Position numbers and translations under genes: made by a program
Notes under the pieces: model-generated
Told to the model about the DNA's origin: nothing
Databases searched by the model: none
The model's input: the letters and a program-made list of their open reading frames with translations, nothing else
Part shown: positions 10,872 through 24,292 of the stretch, in pieces
Layout: the number at the start of each line of letters is the position of its first letter
Numbering within the stretch: position 1 is the first letter of the stretch
Assembly (NCBI GenBank): GCA_946800325.1
Contig: OX326958.1
Coordinates: 568,001 to 632,000 of the forward strand
Direction: 5' to 3'
DNA from: Luzula sylvatica
Lineage: Eukaryota; Streptophyta; Magnoliopsida; Poales; Juncaceae
DNA length: 64,000 nt

Positions 10872-13800
10872 TCACACCCAACTATCAGGCAACTTGATAT
10901 TTTGAAACCTAAATGAAGAATCGCCGGGCCCGCTAACCCTCCCCGAGACATCCGAATATCCCTCGTCGTCACTACTGACGCTACCACTGAAGCTCAAACC
11001 CCTCGGCACCTCCTCCTGCATCGATTCATTCACTAACGGCACTGCTTGCGGACCGGCCACCACAACCGTTTGAGGAAGTGGTGGTTTCCCGCTTTGTTCA
11101 TTATACGGCTTGGCCGGATTTGTCGGGACCGTGACGGTAATCTCGTCCCACATTAGGAAGTGTAGAAGGATAGGCTTGAGTGCGTGGCGGTGAAGAGAGA
11201 GTTTTTGGCTGAGGGAGACGGTGTCGAAGCATTTAATGTCACCGGTGGTGGAGACCATCCATGGAAGAACCTTTTCGTTACCCACACGCGAGACGATTAG
11301 GAGTTTCGAGGCCTTCTTCGACTCTTTGTAGAGCTCGAGGAGGCCCGAGCGTGTCGATGCAACGCCGTGACTGTTTTCGTCTGCCACCGAAGATACGTAG
11401 ATGAAACCCTGTGTACGCATTTTTATTTTGAGTAAGTTATATATATGGATGAGTACTCATTAATAAAACGATAAGATCGATCATTCATTCACCTCTTCTG
11501 TACGACTAATAGCGAAGCCGAGCCTGGTATCGCCATGGATCAACTTGATCTCGAGTGACATTTCACCAGCAATTGGAGTGTACCAAAGACGTACCGCCCG
11601 CACCACTCCAATGTCGACTCCATGGTAGTCTTCGAACCCGTATAGACTGACATTCGCCATGTTGGCTAGGTCAGACAACGAGCCCATCATAACCGTAGAT
11701 AATGCAGCGTCTCCTGATATCTGTATACACGCAAAATTCAATTTTTAAAATTACAATAAAAGAAACATTAGAAAAGCAAAGGAAATAAATGTACCTTTGT
11801 AAGAAGCGCTTCTGTTTGAACATTCATGAAACATATCGGCACGCCGGAAGCCTGAGACGAGACGAGCCAGGTGTCAGCACGAGCCAACGTGTCTTCCAAC
11901 GAGTTATACTTAGATGCTGACGCATCGGACGCCTTTGGCAGAAGAATTATCGATAAAAAAGAAGCCTCACCCTGCACAGGCAGCAATTCTCTCATCTTTT
12001 TCTCCCACGGGAAGGACTCGTATGCATACCCGATCTTCGCATTACGCAACGCCGCTAAAATCTTTGCATTGTTTCTTGACCCTAGAAAAATAAAATGTGT
12101 AGTAAATGTTGATTAATTGTATTTGTCAGCGCTTGGGAAGAAGAGAAGAGATGTAAGGGTTTGTATTGTAAATTAATTTGACGAGATGAGTTTTTGATTG
12201 AAATTTAGTTAGAGAGAAAGAGAAAAGATGAGAGAGAGACTTGGGGAGTAATCTTATTATTAAATTAGTAATAAACTATTAGTTTAGACTTTCGACACGA
12301 ACACTTAGAGGCCAGCATGATCACGAGAGAGGGAGAGAGGTGAGTTGTAATCAAATGATTATTTTATACAACTTTTTTCAAGTTATACATTTTGCATTAT
12401 AATCGAGACAAAAGAATATTCATGGGGATGCAGTAAGAGTTTAACGTACTTTTCTTCTCCAATTAATTAACTTTAAAAAACTTATTATTATTATATTAAA
12501 AGCTATGCCGGCTTATATAAGTATAACAAATAAATAACATATACATATTTATGTATATATAGAATCCTATGCTTTGAATCTTTCTAAATTTATAATGTAA
12601 ACATGAATGAATGAATGATGCATGCATGCATGCATATATATAAGGGTAATTTTACTTGACCTAATTTCCAATTATTTTATTTGAATTTATATTATGATTG
12701 TTAAATATGTAAATTAGTTTTGTATCAATTAACCAACTTAGTTTTCTTTCAAAAAGAAATTAACCAACTCAGTATTTTGTAAAGAAATGCAATCGATATT
12801 CTATAATGCAGAAAAAGATATGTTTATGAATATAATTGTCCTCGTTGTTCTGTCAATGACTCGTCACACAGTAAATTATATGTCTTGAATTTAATTTTCA
12901 TTAATATCAAAAAATAAACGTGATACTCCATTTATTTAATAATTCAATAAAAAATAATTCTCCTTACTCTTTTTCCCAAAACTCTTTACATTGAACTTTT
13001 TAAAAGCCAAGCAGAGTTGGCTAAGAAAAACCACTTGGTTTTTACTTGTTAATTAAACCTTGAGTTTGTATATGATTAATTAATAGAAGGTATTATTTTT
13101 GTTTCTCCAATGAATTTGTCTACTATTAAAGAGACCGATGCAAATATCATTATTTTCAGGGTTACTTGCAATTTTTAATCCATTCCTTTTCTTCTTAGAT
13201 CAATGGAGTCCACATTACTTTTTTTTCCCCTTGCTAACATTTAAAAATAAGACAACTTGTTTCATTTTAATTTTAGAAATATCATACTTCATAAAAAGGA
13301 AGAAATAAATTCATTTTTTTTATAAGAAAATCTTGGAATTATTACCTCAAAAGAAAAGAAAAAGAACTGTGAAATTTTGCTATATGATTGTCATGGATTT
13401 TTAATTAAATTCATATGTCATGGATTTTTAATTAAATTAATACTTTACATTGCACAATATATGACTGAAATATATATACAATATGTTTTCCTGTAAGCTT
13501 TTTGTTCATATTAGTCATTCAACAATTACTTATTTACTTATATCTTTCAACTTTTTCAAAAAAAAATATCTTTCAATGTTTTCAAAATAAGGAGAATCAG
13601 GATATCAATCTTTCTTCATATGTTAAAACAAATATTCATAATATACACAAACATTTTTCAACTAATTGGTGCCCTATAAATATTAAGAAATTTTGAAGTT
13701 GACAGCTTACTAATGATGCCTATCTGGAAATTTTGAAGTTTAATTAGAACCTTTTTAAATTGATTGATATGGTCAAATTTCTCTAAACAATTGGCCCTTA

Positions 13801-16238
13801 ATAAATGTTCGTTCTTTTTACTTTTTCCCTTTTAATTTATATTATTTATAGATCACAAGCTTACAAAGCAAATAACTTTTTTGGTAGTTGAGATCGAGGC
13901 AAGTTTGTTGGATTCGCATTTTTTTTGGTTTGATTCGCATTTGATGTTGAAGTTTGAACATATGCATAAGCATTTCTTTTGCATGAAGTTTCATGACTAG
14001 AATAGTTTTTTTCCCGCACAATTGCGCGGAGTCTTAGAGTTTGTCATGTCTTAAATTTTTCTAATATGTATTTGATGCAACATTTTTTGTCTGATTGTTC
14101 ACACTTACGTATTTGATATATTTGTAACCCCTAATTTTGTTGGATATTTTAAAAAAACTACTATCTTTTTGTAAACTCCAACAAACCTCATCTACCAAAT
14201 TTTTATGTTCAAATACCCCCCTATGGATGATATTAATTTTTTTACCAAAATACCCTTCTATTTTCATATGTATTAATTAAATTTTTTTTTTGTTATTTTG
14301 TTAATTTTAAGAAAATTCATAATATTTCTTAACATGTCATTTAAAAAAATATATATTATATGTTGTGTTTATATAATTTTAATATTATATTTATTATTCA
14401 AGAAAAACTAACATCAGATAATAAAAAATAAACAACAATAAATAAATACCTTGAAAATATATTGATAGAAAATATATGTTTAAACATCTAGTTTTTTATT
14501 TTCATTCCATTTCATGTATTTTTTTAATAATTTCAAGATATTTTATTCTTTAAATATTTGAAAGGTGTTATTTTAATATTGTCTTTATCTTATTATTAAA
14601 TTATGTTAGTTTTTGAGTAAAAAAAATATAAAAGTCATAATATAATGTATGAAATATTAAAATTATATTATATAAATATAACTTGTAATAATGATTATTT
14701 TTGAATTATTAAATGCTACAAAAAACGTAAGATTTTTTTAAAATTAAAATAATAACAATTTACTTTAATTACTATACGTAAATTTAGGGGGGGATTTTAC
14801 AATATTAAAAATAATTAGTGTTTTTTTTTGAAAATTTTCCATATTTAATTGAGACCAAAAAATGAATGAATTTGGTCCACAATGGACCAAAGTTCAAGTA
14901 ATTTTTATTTTTGTTGGTTTATATAAATCATGTTCAATTGAATAATTAATTAATTTAGACCTTTTGATCATGATCTAATGGCCCACATTAACTTGATGAC
15001 GTGACATTCTATGGAAGCAAGAATTTTGTTAGAATTATACATAAGATATAATATGCACTTGCCCCAATTAGCAAAATTTGCATGTGGGTACGATAACTAT
15101 GCCCAAATTATATATTATAAATTAGTTTCAAATATTTAGATTCAGAATGATAAACAACAAACAGTTTTTAACATCATCATAAAAAAAGAATATGTACAAA
15201 TTGAGAATATCATGTATATATATCATTTAAATAATAGTATGCTTAATATTTATGCAGACCAACTATTTAGTGTCTAGAAATAAACAAAAATATATCTTTA
15301 GTATAAATAATAATCTAGCAGAGCCCTTCAATAAATAAGTAGTCATAAAATAAGAGGGACTCCATATATCTTTAGATTAGTTTAAGCCCCAATGGTATTT
15401 TTGAATTTGCTTAATGGTGGAATATTAATGATAAAACTAGAACGCGAATAAAATATTATCAATGATGATATGCTAAGTTGGAATTTCGTTTCAATATTAT
15501 TTCTAACGCACCTGAAAAAATTAAAAAGCAAGAGTTTATAATGTTTCCAAAAAGTTGTGCAAAAGAAAAAAATAGGATATTTTAGGAGGAGGAACTTACC
15601 GATAAATAAAAAATATTTTCTTAGTAATACATATTATGTAATATGGCCTATGGACACATAAAATATCACTACCCATAAATAAAAAATTGTTAGCAATTAT
15701 GAGCTGTTTATTAGAGACTTTTTACAAAATATTATTTACCAAAAATACCTACAGCATACTAAATTACTAGTTAATTAATCACCATAAAACATAAAAGAAC
15801 AACAAAATTGAAAATTTTGCACTGTCAAAGAGCATTAGTTTTTTTAAAGCACCACGAAAACAAATTTGAGAAGAAAAAAAACATAAAACAGAAAGGCATG
15901 AAACAAAATGTACTTAAGAATAAAATTAGCATACCTTCTGATTCGATGCTCTCTCGATCCGAATCCAACGAACCTGAATCCTCGCTCCCTGATTTGGACT
16001 TGCGGCCTTTACGCCCTATTGGCGGTTTCCCAAATGAGTCATCTTCGGACCAGCTAACTTTGCTCGAGGCTTCGCCTGGCTTGAATGCCGATTTCAGAAA
16101 TTTCTGAAAGCCTCCCTTTTTACTGCTTTTTTTCGACGTGCCGTGTGCTGCCATGTCGTTGATGTAATTTGTCAGAGGCGGCGTCTGGTACAACATAGTA
16201 ACGGCATCGCTGGCTGGTTCGGGGTGGTCCACTGGCAT
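10872..16238 (-). CDS. Conserved plant protein of unknown function, four exons
   Basis: Exons on the minus strand join in frame: 16238-15935, 12081-11795, 11720-11493 and 11408-10872, giving 451 residues. The N-terminus (MPVDHPEPASDAV...) is polar, with a Lys/Ser stretch and an acidic-Ser stretch around residues 45-101. Exons 2-4 form a compact domain (about residues 102-330) with KILAALRNAKIGY, ISGDAALSTVMMGSLSDLAN and GDIKCFDTVSLSQKLSLHRH; the C-terminus is Ser/Gly-rich and ends KLPDSWV. I recognise these as conserved in plant proteins but cannot assign a named family or reaction. All junctions use GT..AG. The first intron is about 3.85 kb and holds an old Mutator-type repeat (about 14100-14840). 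A GA microsatellite (about 16294-16327) lies in the presumed 5' leader. Confidence 0.8.
12082..15934 (-). other. Large first intron of the unknown-function gene
   Basis: AT-rich, no coding content recognised. About 14100-14840 is related to the MITE at 5855-6716 (shares ACCTTGAAAATATATTGATAG and the terminal GAAAATTTTCC) but its left end is decayed. A GC-rich hairpin, CCCGCACAATTGCGCGG at about 14013, is like those near Helitron 3' ends. Confidence 0.5.
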
Positions 16239-16294
16239 GTTTTAGGGTTTGTGGTGTAGTAATGGTATTGATGAGAATTGGTTGAAATGGTTTT

Positions 16295-16332
<38 letters not shown>

Positions 16333-16755
16333 GGGGGTTTATAAAAGACAGGAGAATGGGTTGAATTGGGGCCTGTCAATTGTCATGAATTTGGGGTCTA
16401 TCCATCAATTTTGGGGTACCAACAAAGAAACCCCCAATGATGCCATTGAATTTATTAACTATGATTAACTAAATGTATATGTATGGACTATGGAATAACA
16501 TTCCAAAGAGTTCAAGAGTAATATGCACAATGTAATTAATAGTGAATTGTGTACGAGGATTAAAACATGCATCGCGTGTTAGTATTGACGGCGACTTCAA
16601 AAATCTAAGTGTATTTATTCCACACTATTGAAATTAGGGCTTAATTACCATCATTTTTTCTTATGATACACTCATTTTCAATGATATTGAGTAATTATCA
16701 ATTAATTAGTATTAAGTTAATTTTTCAAGTTTATTTATCAATGAATGTACTAGAA

Positions 16756-17765
16756 TGAACAAGTAGGTAAATAAAAGAGAGAGGGTATTAATTTGTGTGT
16801 TTTGATTACATGAGAGTGTGACCCATTTATAGGGTTGTTCCTATCTATCACACTAACAATCATCTCCATAATTATGATAAGTTAAGCTACATAATCATAT
16901 TTACCAAACACATGATTATCTATAACAACTACTCCTATAATTCTATTACCCCCCTCAAACCGAACGGGTCTAGGATAGACGGTTAGTTTGTCTCGTAATA
17001 GTGTGAAGCGCGAAGGCGTAAGATCCTTGGTGAGAACATCGGTTAGTTGATTGTTTGTGTGTACATACTTCACAAATAGCTTCTTGCTTGCAACAAGATT
17101 ACGCACGAAATGAAAATCAATTTCAATGTGTTTTGTGCAGGCATGAAAGATCGGGTTATGAGTGAGATATGTAACACATACCTTGTCACACCATAGAGTC
17201 GGAGGAGAGGTTTGAGAAATGTGAACCTCGTTGAGGAGATATTGTAGCCATATGTGTTCGGAAGTAGCCATAACAAGACTTCGATACTCGGATTTTGTGC
17301 TTGATCGAGAAACTATGGGTTTTTTTTTCGAGGACCAAGAAACAAGGCTAGGTCCAAGAAAGATGCAATAGCCGGTAGTGGACTTTCGATCATCGGGACA
17401 CCCGCCCAAATCCGTATCGGAATATGCTTGAAGATGAATAGATGGCGATGGTCTAAAAAACAAACCATGAGAGAGAGTGATTTTTAAGTATTCTTTCTTG
17501 GATTATTGTACCGTTCTTTGAAGAGAGGAGAACTCGAAAAAAAAGAATTAATCTCGTCGAAGAAGACGACATTACTATGATATCATGTTTGAATGAACAA
17601 GTAGGTAAATAAAAGAGATAGTGTATTAATTTGTGTGTTTTTATTACATGAGAGTGAAACCCATTTATAGGATTGTTCCTACATACCACATTAATAATAA
17701 ATTTCATAATTAGGATAAAATAATTTACCTGACCTTATCTATCTAACACATGATTATCTATAACA
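16756..17765 (-). mobile_element. Internally deleted Copia retrotransposon with two LTRs
   Basis: Two direct repeats of about 172 bp (16756-16927 and 17594-17765), each starting TGTTATAGATAATCATGTG on the minus strand, flank only about 670 bp. The interior retains the last part of pol (17463-16949): a Copia RNase H region with AYSDTD, DDRKSTTGYC, SRSSTKSEYR and the C-terminal HTNNQLTDVLTKDL. Next to the right-hand (5') LTR is a degraded primer site TGATATCATAG. Gag, protease, integrase and most reverse transcriptase are missing, so it cannot move alone. The LTRs have diverged noticeably, indicating an old insertion; I found no convincing target-site duplication. Confidence 0.8.
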
Positions 17766-18783
17766 ATTATGTATATTAGAATGGTGGGGTAAATAGAAAA
17801 CATGTATTGTTCTCTCCCTATTTAAATTAACTTTTACATAATAACTTGATTTAAACATCGTGAACTATTAATCAGAGCTAAATAATTATTATAAATTAGT
17901 ATGTTATTTGAGCTAAACCAAATATTACGAAAACTTTATTGAAAAAAATATATGTAATCTTGCTTATGTGGCAATATCATTTGAGGTCTTACTTTCTATG
18001 GTAAGTTAGCAATTATTTAAACAAAGTTTGTTGAGGGAAGGCTGAAACTGTGATTGGTGGATCTATCTTTTGAACTCGAAACAAATGTACACAATTTGGC
18101 CCACCAACAAGTTGACATATAAAATTATGTATTTGATATTTGATATCTTTAATAGTCATAATCCTCAACGTACGAGGAGAAGGTGACACGTGGAAGGAGG
18201 TATATTTGTTTTTTAGTTTCTTATTTTTTTCATTTTTCAATTTTAATCTTTTTTGGGTAAATTTGTTTTTTAGCCCTTATTTCTTCATTTTTTAATTTTG
18301 TTCTTTTTTAGGTAAATTTTCTTTTTACCCCATTTTTTTTTCCTTTTTCGATTTTGGTCATTTTTTTGCTTTCCGATTTTTTTTATTTGCTCATTTCTGA
18401 TGGGTATGTATGAAATTTTTTAAGTTCAAATTTATACGATATTTCATATAATTTGTCATGTGCCCGTTGTATCTATCTGACACGTGATTCTTTAATGGGC
18501 CATTATTAATACATCTATTGACATTAAAGATATTTGTGAATATGTCATGATTATATTAATCGAGTTCGAAAGCACCCGCGCAAATGCTATTTAAACAAAT
18601 TATATCAGAAAATAATATCCGTGAAAAATTAATTTCATGAACTTTATGCATCTATTGACATCATGATATTTGCAAATATGTCATGATTAGATTAATATTG
18701 TTGAAATACAAGCACGTTAATTCGCGCGCGTGCTAATTCTATTTAAATAAATTATATAAAAAAATGTAAAAAATAAATATGTT

Positions 18784-18814
18784 GTCCCGCGCAATTGCGC
18801 GGGGACAAAGATAG
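18784..18814 (+). mobile_element. Helitron-like 3' end (hairpin plus near-CTAG)
   Basis: The palindrome CCCGCGCAATTGCGCGGG is followed by a short spacer and ATAG then T. Helitrons end in a GC-rich hairpin about ten bases before CTRR, inserted before T. Here the terminal C is A, so the end is mutated or the resemblance is partial. The 5' end was not found. Confidence 0.35.
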
Positions 18815-20625
18815 TTTATATTAAACGAGAGAATATCATCGAGGAGGATAAAAGTATTGACATAATTTGAGATACAGTGATAAATAAAATTGTATAATTA
18901 ATATGTTATGTTAATAATCTTGACATATTAATACGTAAGAATATGCATTAAAATGATAACAAGTTATATATTACACGTACAAAAATTTATTAAATATATA
19001 GAAATGTACATGGTAAATAAAAACGCATATTTATTGTATATACCATAAAAGAATATATTAACACGTTACAATAATATATATTGTGTTAGGTGTAAAAAGA
19101 AAAGTATATATCACGAGACAAATATGAAGGCATAAAAATATGAAATATTATTTTATAGTTTATCAGCAGACAGTGAATAAGACGATTTCAGCCGTCGATA
19201 GAAAATTATTCTCAAATTAAATGGGAGGTTAATTAAATTTTTTTCAAAGATAATATAAGACGATGAATAAGACAATTTGTTCATTCAGTAAAAAAACATT
19301 TTATCATATTAAATAGTATGTTTTTTTTTTATTGAAAATGAAGTTTTTTAAAAAATTAACTTTTTTGAAAATAAAAAAGAACTAACTTTTTCGGATATTA
19401 GTAAAATCCTATAAACATGTTTCATTTTCATTTACATGGATAAATGAAAATAAAATGAGACCTTGTTTAGAGAAAAGTTTTTGAATATCCAAAAAGTTAG
19501 AATTGTTTTGAAATAATTCAAACAAATAGAGGTTTATTGAGAATTCTCATTTTTTTTATTTATCATGATTAAGATAAGATGTAGATAAATCTCAACCATC
19601 GTTTAATTATGTATTTTGCAAGGATGTCATTTCTAAATATCTATTTATCTGTTATTATTTTGCGACTAAAATAAGAAGAGGCGACATTTTAATGTACTAA
19701 ACTATTTATCTAATAATTTAATACATTTTATTATGTGTATAATAAATCATAAATTTGTATAATATTTAATATTTAATATCATAGATCGAACAGGCCTATT
19801 TGCTTGCACGTATGGACTCCTCTGAATGGTCTAATGTGTAAATATATATATTCTTCTACGTATCATTGTATTGGAAGAATTTAATATTGCAATATTTATA
19901 TCCGCGAGAAAAGGTATCATAATGTAGATTGAATATTCCAACTTTCTTATTTATATAAAATTATCATTTATTTAACAAATTTTAATTATTTTCCATAAAA
20001 GCTTCAAAATATTCACCCTCCTATTTTGTGCTAAATTCTTAACACCCTCCTATTTTTTAGGATACTCCAAAAAAACTCATTCTAAAGGAAGTTTTATTTT
20101 CAAATTTTCTTCTGTAGAAGTTAAGATTAAGTTTATATGGTGTTAAATATTTTATGGACCTTAATACCCTTCTATTCTCTTATTTAATAATTAAAACAAC
20201 ATTTTAGGTATTTTTGAACATATAATTATTATTATATGTTATATCTATATAGTTTTAATATTTCATTTATTATATATGTTTTCATCAAAAACTTACATGA
20301 AATAATAATAAAATAAAAAATGATTTAAAAACAGCACCTTGAAAATATATTGGTAGACAAATTTATTTATAATAGCTAGTTTTTTTTCATTCTCTTTTTA
20401 TGTTTTTTTTTTTGTATAAAATACTTTCTTGATCTTTTATTTTAGATACCAACTAAATGATAATTATATATTAATTTATCATTCATTATTTTGTTGATGT
20501 AAATTATATATTAATGAAAAAATAGTTGTTAAAAATATTATCTTTGCCAATATAAATTGAAGGTATTTTTTTCAGTATTGTTGTTTTTTTATTATTATTT
20601 CTTGAAATATATATATATATATATG

Positions 20626-20815
20626 GGGGAGTTCTATCATACACTCTTTTACAAGGGTATTTTGGCATTTTAGCAATTAATTATATTTGTAAAAGGGTGT
20701 ATCATAAAATTTATTTTTTATGGAGATTTTTGTTTAAATGAACATAAAAAAAATTCCAATTTAGTCAAAAATTAATTGATAAATATATTTGATATCTTAC
20801 CTTAAATATTCATGA
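20626..20815 (+). mobile_element. Truncated MITE of the TCTATCATACACCC family
   Basis: Starts GGGGAGTTCTATCATACACT after an AT run and matches the first three quarters of the elements at 10266 and 37914; similarity stops after CTTAAATATTCATGA, so the right terminus is lost. Confidence 0.65.
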
Positions 20816-21175
20816 TTTTTTAAGAATTCTCATGTCATACTCCTTACAGCTTGACAAGCTAATGGAATGCCCCACTTATATAACGATTGAAAGTTACAAT
20901 AACAATGCATATAATACAAAAACTATAATTAGCTAAATATTACGTAATAAATAAATACCGAACATATAAAAAAAGTCGTCCACATTTCATACATAAATAT
21001 TACATTCCAATATAATAAACACCATTATTATTTCTTCTCCTCCAAATCTAAAGGACTATCTATCTACCCAATTTCATTATATATTAAAAAAAATACAAAA
21101 CAACACATCGAATCGAATGATAAATAATACTATATATTCGATTTGAAATTTAATTTATTATCAATTATCAACTAA

Positions 21176-22034
21176 TTAATACAAACAACACGTACTTTTT
21201 GTCTGGACATCCTGCTCGGTTTTTAATACCGCAATATCGGTCCCTTTGAGCAATTTATCGTCATTCCCCATCTCCAACTCATCATCATTCGCCACCAAAT
21301 TCTTCTTACTAACGACTCTATAAATATCGCTCAACACCGTCAAAAACGCGCTCTCCACATTAATACTCTCCAATGCCGAAGTCTCCATGAAGAACAAAGT
21401 CTCCTCTTCGGCGAATTGCTTCGCGTCCTCGGTTTGTACCGCGCGTAACGTCCCCAAGTCGGACTTGTTACCGATCAGGATGATTTTTATGTTTTTGTCT
21501 GCGTGGGTGCGGAGCTCCGTGAGCCAGTGCGGAAGGTGGTCGAATGATTGCCGTTTTGTTATGTCGTAGACCAGCATTGCGCCCACGGCACCGCGGTAAT
21601 ATGTGCTCGTTACTGATCGGTACCTTATTGATTAAGTAATTAAATTAGATTAAAGTAGATTTCAGATAAAGATTAACCTAATTTTTTTCCTCTTCAGAGA
21701 TTTGATACCACATACAGAGCAATTTCTCAAAATCAAGTAGCAGATAAACATGAATTAATCAATCAAAAGTGAAATCTAACAAATTATCTAAAAAGGATGA
21801 CGAGTGTTTGTACCTTTCCTGGCCAGCAGTATCCCAGATCTGAGCTTTAACGTGTTTATGATCAATCATGAGAGTTTTAGATTGAAATTCGACACCAATG
21901 GTGGCTTTTGATTCGAGACTGAACTCATCTCTTACGAATCTGGACAAAAGCTGAGACTTGCCTACGGCCGAATCTCCGACCAAAACCACCTTGAATACAT
22001 AGTCTAACTTCTGATACTCCCCAAAATTCTTCAT
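21176..22034 (-). CDS. RABA4-type small GTPase
   Basis: Two exons (22034-21814 and 21623-21176) join at AG|G to give 222 residues. The G motifs are intact: P-loop GDSAVGKS (20-27), switch I with ATIGVEF, WDTAGQE (67-73), NKSD (126-129) and ETSA (154-157). The ending CCLY supplies a double-cysteine geranylgeranylation site. The run [16 protein letters not shown] and the pattern [15 protein letters not shown] point to the plant RABA4 (Rab11-like) group, which works in trans-Golgi and polarised secretion traffic. The intron position, just after the WDTAGQE motif, is as in other RABA genes. The start at 22034 (MKNFGEYQ) is chosen because it fits the family; an in-frame ATG at 22178 would add 48 unusual residues. 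No defect is visible. Confidence 0.9.
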
Positions 22035-22435
22035 TGGTTGCCCGTATTTCGTCGTTTCGTAGATTAATTGTTGGATTAGTTTGAATTTGGTATAATGTGC
22101 ATGGATTTGGATGTATGAGAAGAAGAGAGAGTTATATTGCTTTGTTAGACAGGCTGGTACCTGATAAAATAAGAACACATCTATTCTACGGTTTCTCTTC
22201 TAAATCCAGGAATCTGGATTCGGTATTGTGTTTCCCACTATCAAATCCAGGCTTTCGGCCCTCTTTGTTTTGGGCCTAAAGAAATATAACAGTCCATGAG
22301 CAGCCTTACAACCGGACAATACTTCTGTTTAATCCCACAGGAGTTATTTCAATAGATATTTCTTATTTACATAACGTTTAGTACGATGTTGTCCTTTCAG
22401 GGGACATCTGTTAATTATCTATATTAATTATTTTT

Positions 22436-23036
22436 TCATGCCATTGGCATTTCTTGGCACATCAATGATGTGATCTCAAATTAGATGCTCAATACAATTT
22501 TCGTTCGAATAGGACATTGAGTGAAGAAAGAAGAAAAAAATATGAGGAAAAACTTTGAAGTTATATATATGTTAATAAAGTATTTGTTACGTTGTGAAGA
22601 ATAGTCCGATTAGTCGATGAGAAATCAGAGAAAATCAAGAAATTATTCGAGAGGATATAGATTAGTTTCCTTCTTGTATCAGAGGGGTTTCTACACCTTT
22701 CAATTGTTTGTTCGTGCGTGAGTGATATAGTTTCCTGCCATTGGCGTTGCTTGGCACATCCATGATGTGATCTCAAATTATATTGCTCAATATAATATTA
22801 ATTATTTTTTTATTACATCATTAAGGATGTGTGAGTGAAATTGAGAATCATGATATAGTTTCATGCCATTGGCGTTTCTTGGCACATCAATGATGTGATC
22901 TCAACTTATATTGCTCAATATAATTTTCGTTCAAATAGGACATTGAGTGAAGAAAGAAGAAAAAAAATATGAGGAAAAACTTTGAAGTTATATATATATT
23001 AATAAATTATTTGTTACGTTGTGAAGAATGGTCCGA
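22436..23036. repeat. Local direct repeats around a TTGGCATTTCTTGGCACATC motif
   Basis: 22436-22609 and 22861-23036 are about 95 percent identical over 175 bp (TCATGCCATTGGC..TTGTGAAGAATRGTCCGA), and 22732-22800 is a third, partial copy. The spacing of the two full copies is 425 bp. No coding content; possibly a segmental duplication of intergenic DNA. Confidence 0.8.
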
Positions 23037-24292
23037 ATTTTTTTAGTTTTTTTTTTTGCTCGAATTTTTCTTTACTTCTGATCGATTTCAGATTTAGCTC
23101 ATAAATCTTTCAACTCTTTTCCTAATTTTATCTGCTTTTGGTTCGAAATGTACTTCTTAACAGGCCTCTCTCTAGCTCAAGCACAGATTTGCAACTTGCT
23201 TTCTAGATATTATTTGCTTCTGGTCTGATTTTCGGTTTTTGTTTGTTCATTTGAGTTCGTTTCGATTGGTAATAAAGGTCAAATTGGAGTTGGACTGCGA
23301 ATGAGATAGCTATCGATTATTTGATTTGAACGGCACATTAAGATTTTTTCTATCAAATTTGAGAAAATTTCAAGAACGATTTGGTGATTTTTTATGTTAG
23401 GTGAGGAGATTGGAGAAATAGCACATTAAGTTTGCTAATTTAAGTTTTGCGTGGAGAAATTAGAGAAAATTCAGATTCGAGATTCGATTCCATCTTTCCA
23501 TTCCGAGGAATTTGCACAATTACATTGTTTAAATTTTAAATTTTCATTCCAAATAACAAAGGAAGAAAGATAATTTAACACAGACATGATAGGAATTAGC
23601 TTGAATATGTTTGATTTCATAAAAGTTCCGAAAACAATATTGACATGATATGATTTAGCTCGAATATCTTATTTCTGTGTTTGTGGTACCAGCCAAAATT
23701 GGTATCGAACAATATTTATGTATTGAGAAGGCGTGTAGCGTAACGGCTTCACTGTACCATGATGTTTAATATGGAGAAATTATTTCACTTGGTACCAGTG
23801 AGATATGCAAAATTACATGTGTACCCCTACAAATTCTCAAAATTTTCACGTATACCTCCTCGAATATACAAATTTAACGGACTCTCCCCTATGAAATATT
23901 TGTAATGACACCAATAATGCGAACAGTTTATTTAAAAGAATTCGAGGAGGGCAATTTAGTAATTTTAGAATATTGATGTTTATATTGTTTTTGATTTGGC
24001 GATACCGTGGTGAATCCTGCATTGGAATCTGCATTGGATTTTATACAAAAATAACAGAATAATGATAGAACAGTAAAGTGTAAACCATATAAGAACCAAA
24101 ATAACATCATATTACTAACTTATATATATAGCAAAGCCATTCATTCCCTATTAGTATTAGACTATTAGTACATACCAAAACTTCTAAAGTCATATCCCTA
24201 AATCCTAATCAGGAATTCAAAACCCTAGAATCCAAAATACCCCAATTCTAAACACCTAAACATTCCAGCACATCGTCTCTCTCCAGCAATCT
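23037..24292. other. Intergenic DNA, no gene seen
   Basis: AT-rich; contains a CGTGTAGCGTAACGGCTTCAC segment near 23730 that I could not classify. No supported coding frame. Confidence 0.4.

Larger units (their letters stand above)
17766..21175. other. AT-rich intergenic DNA with repeat relics, no gene seen
   Basis: Holds about three degenerate tandem units of a T-rich sequence with GGGTAAATTTGTTTTTTAG (about 18220-18370), a Helitron-like hairpin near 18784-18814, a decayed Mutator-type repeat (about 20040-20600) and a truncated MITE from 20626. No coding frame is supported. Confidence 0.5.
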
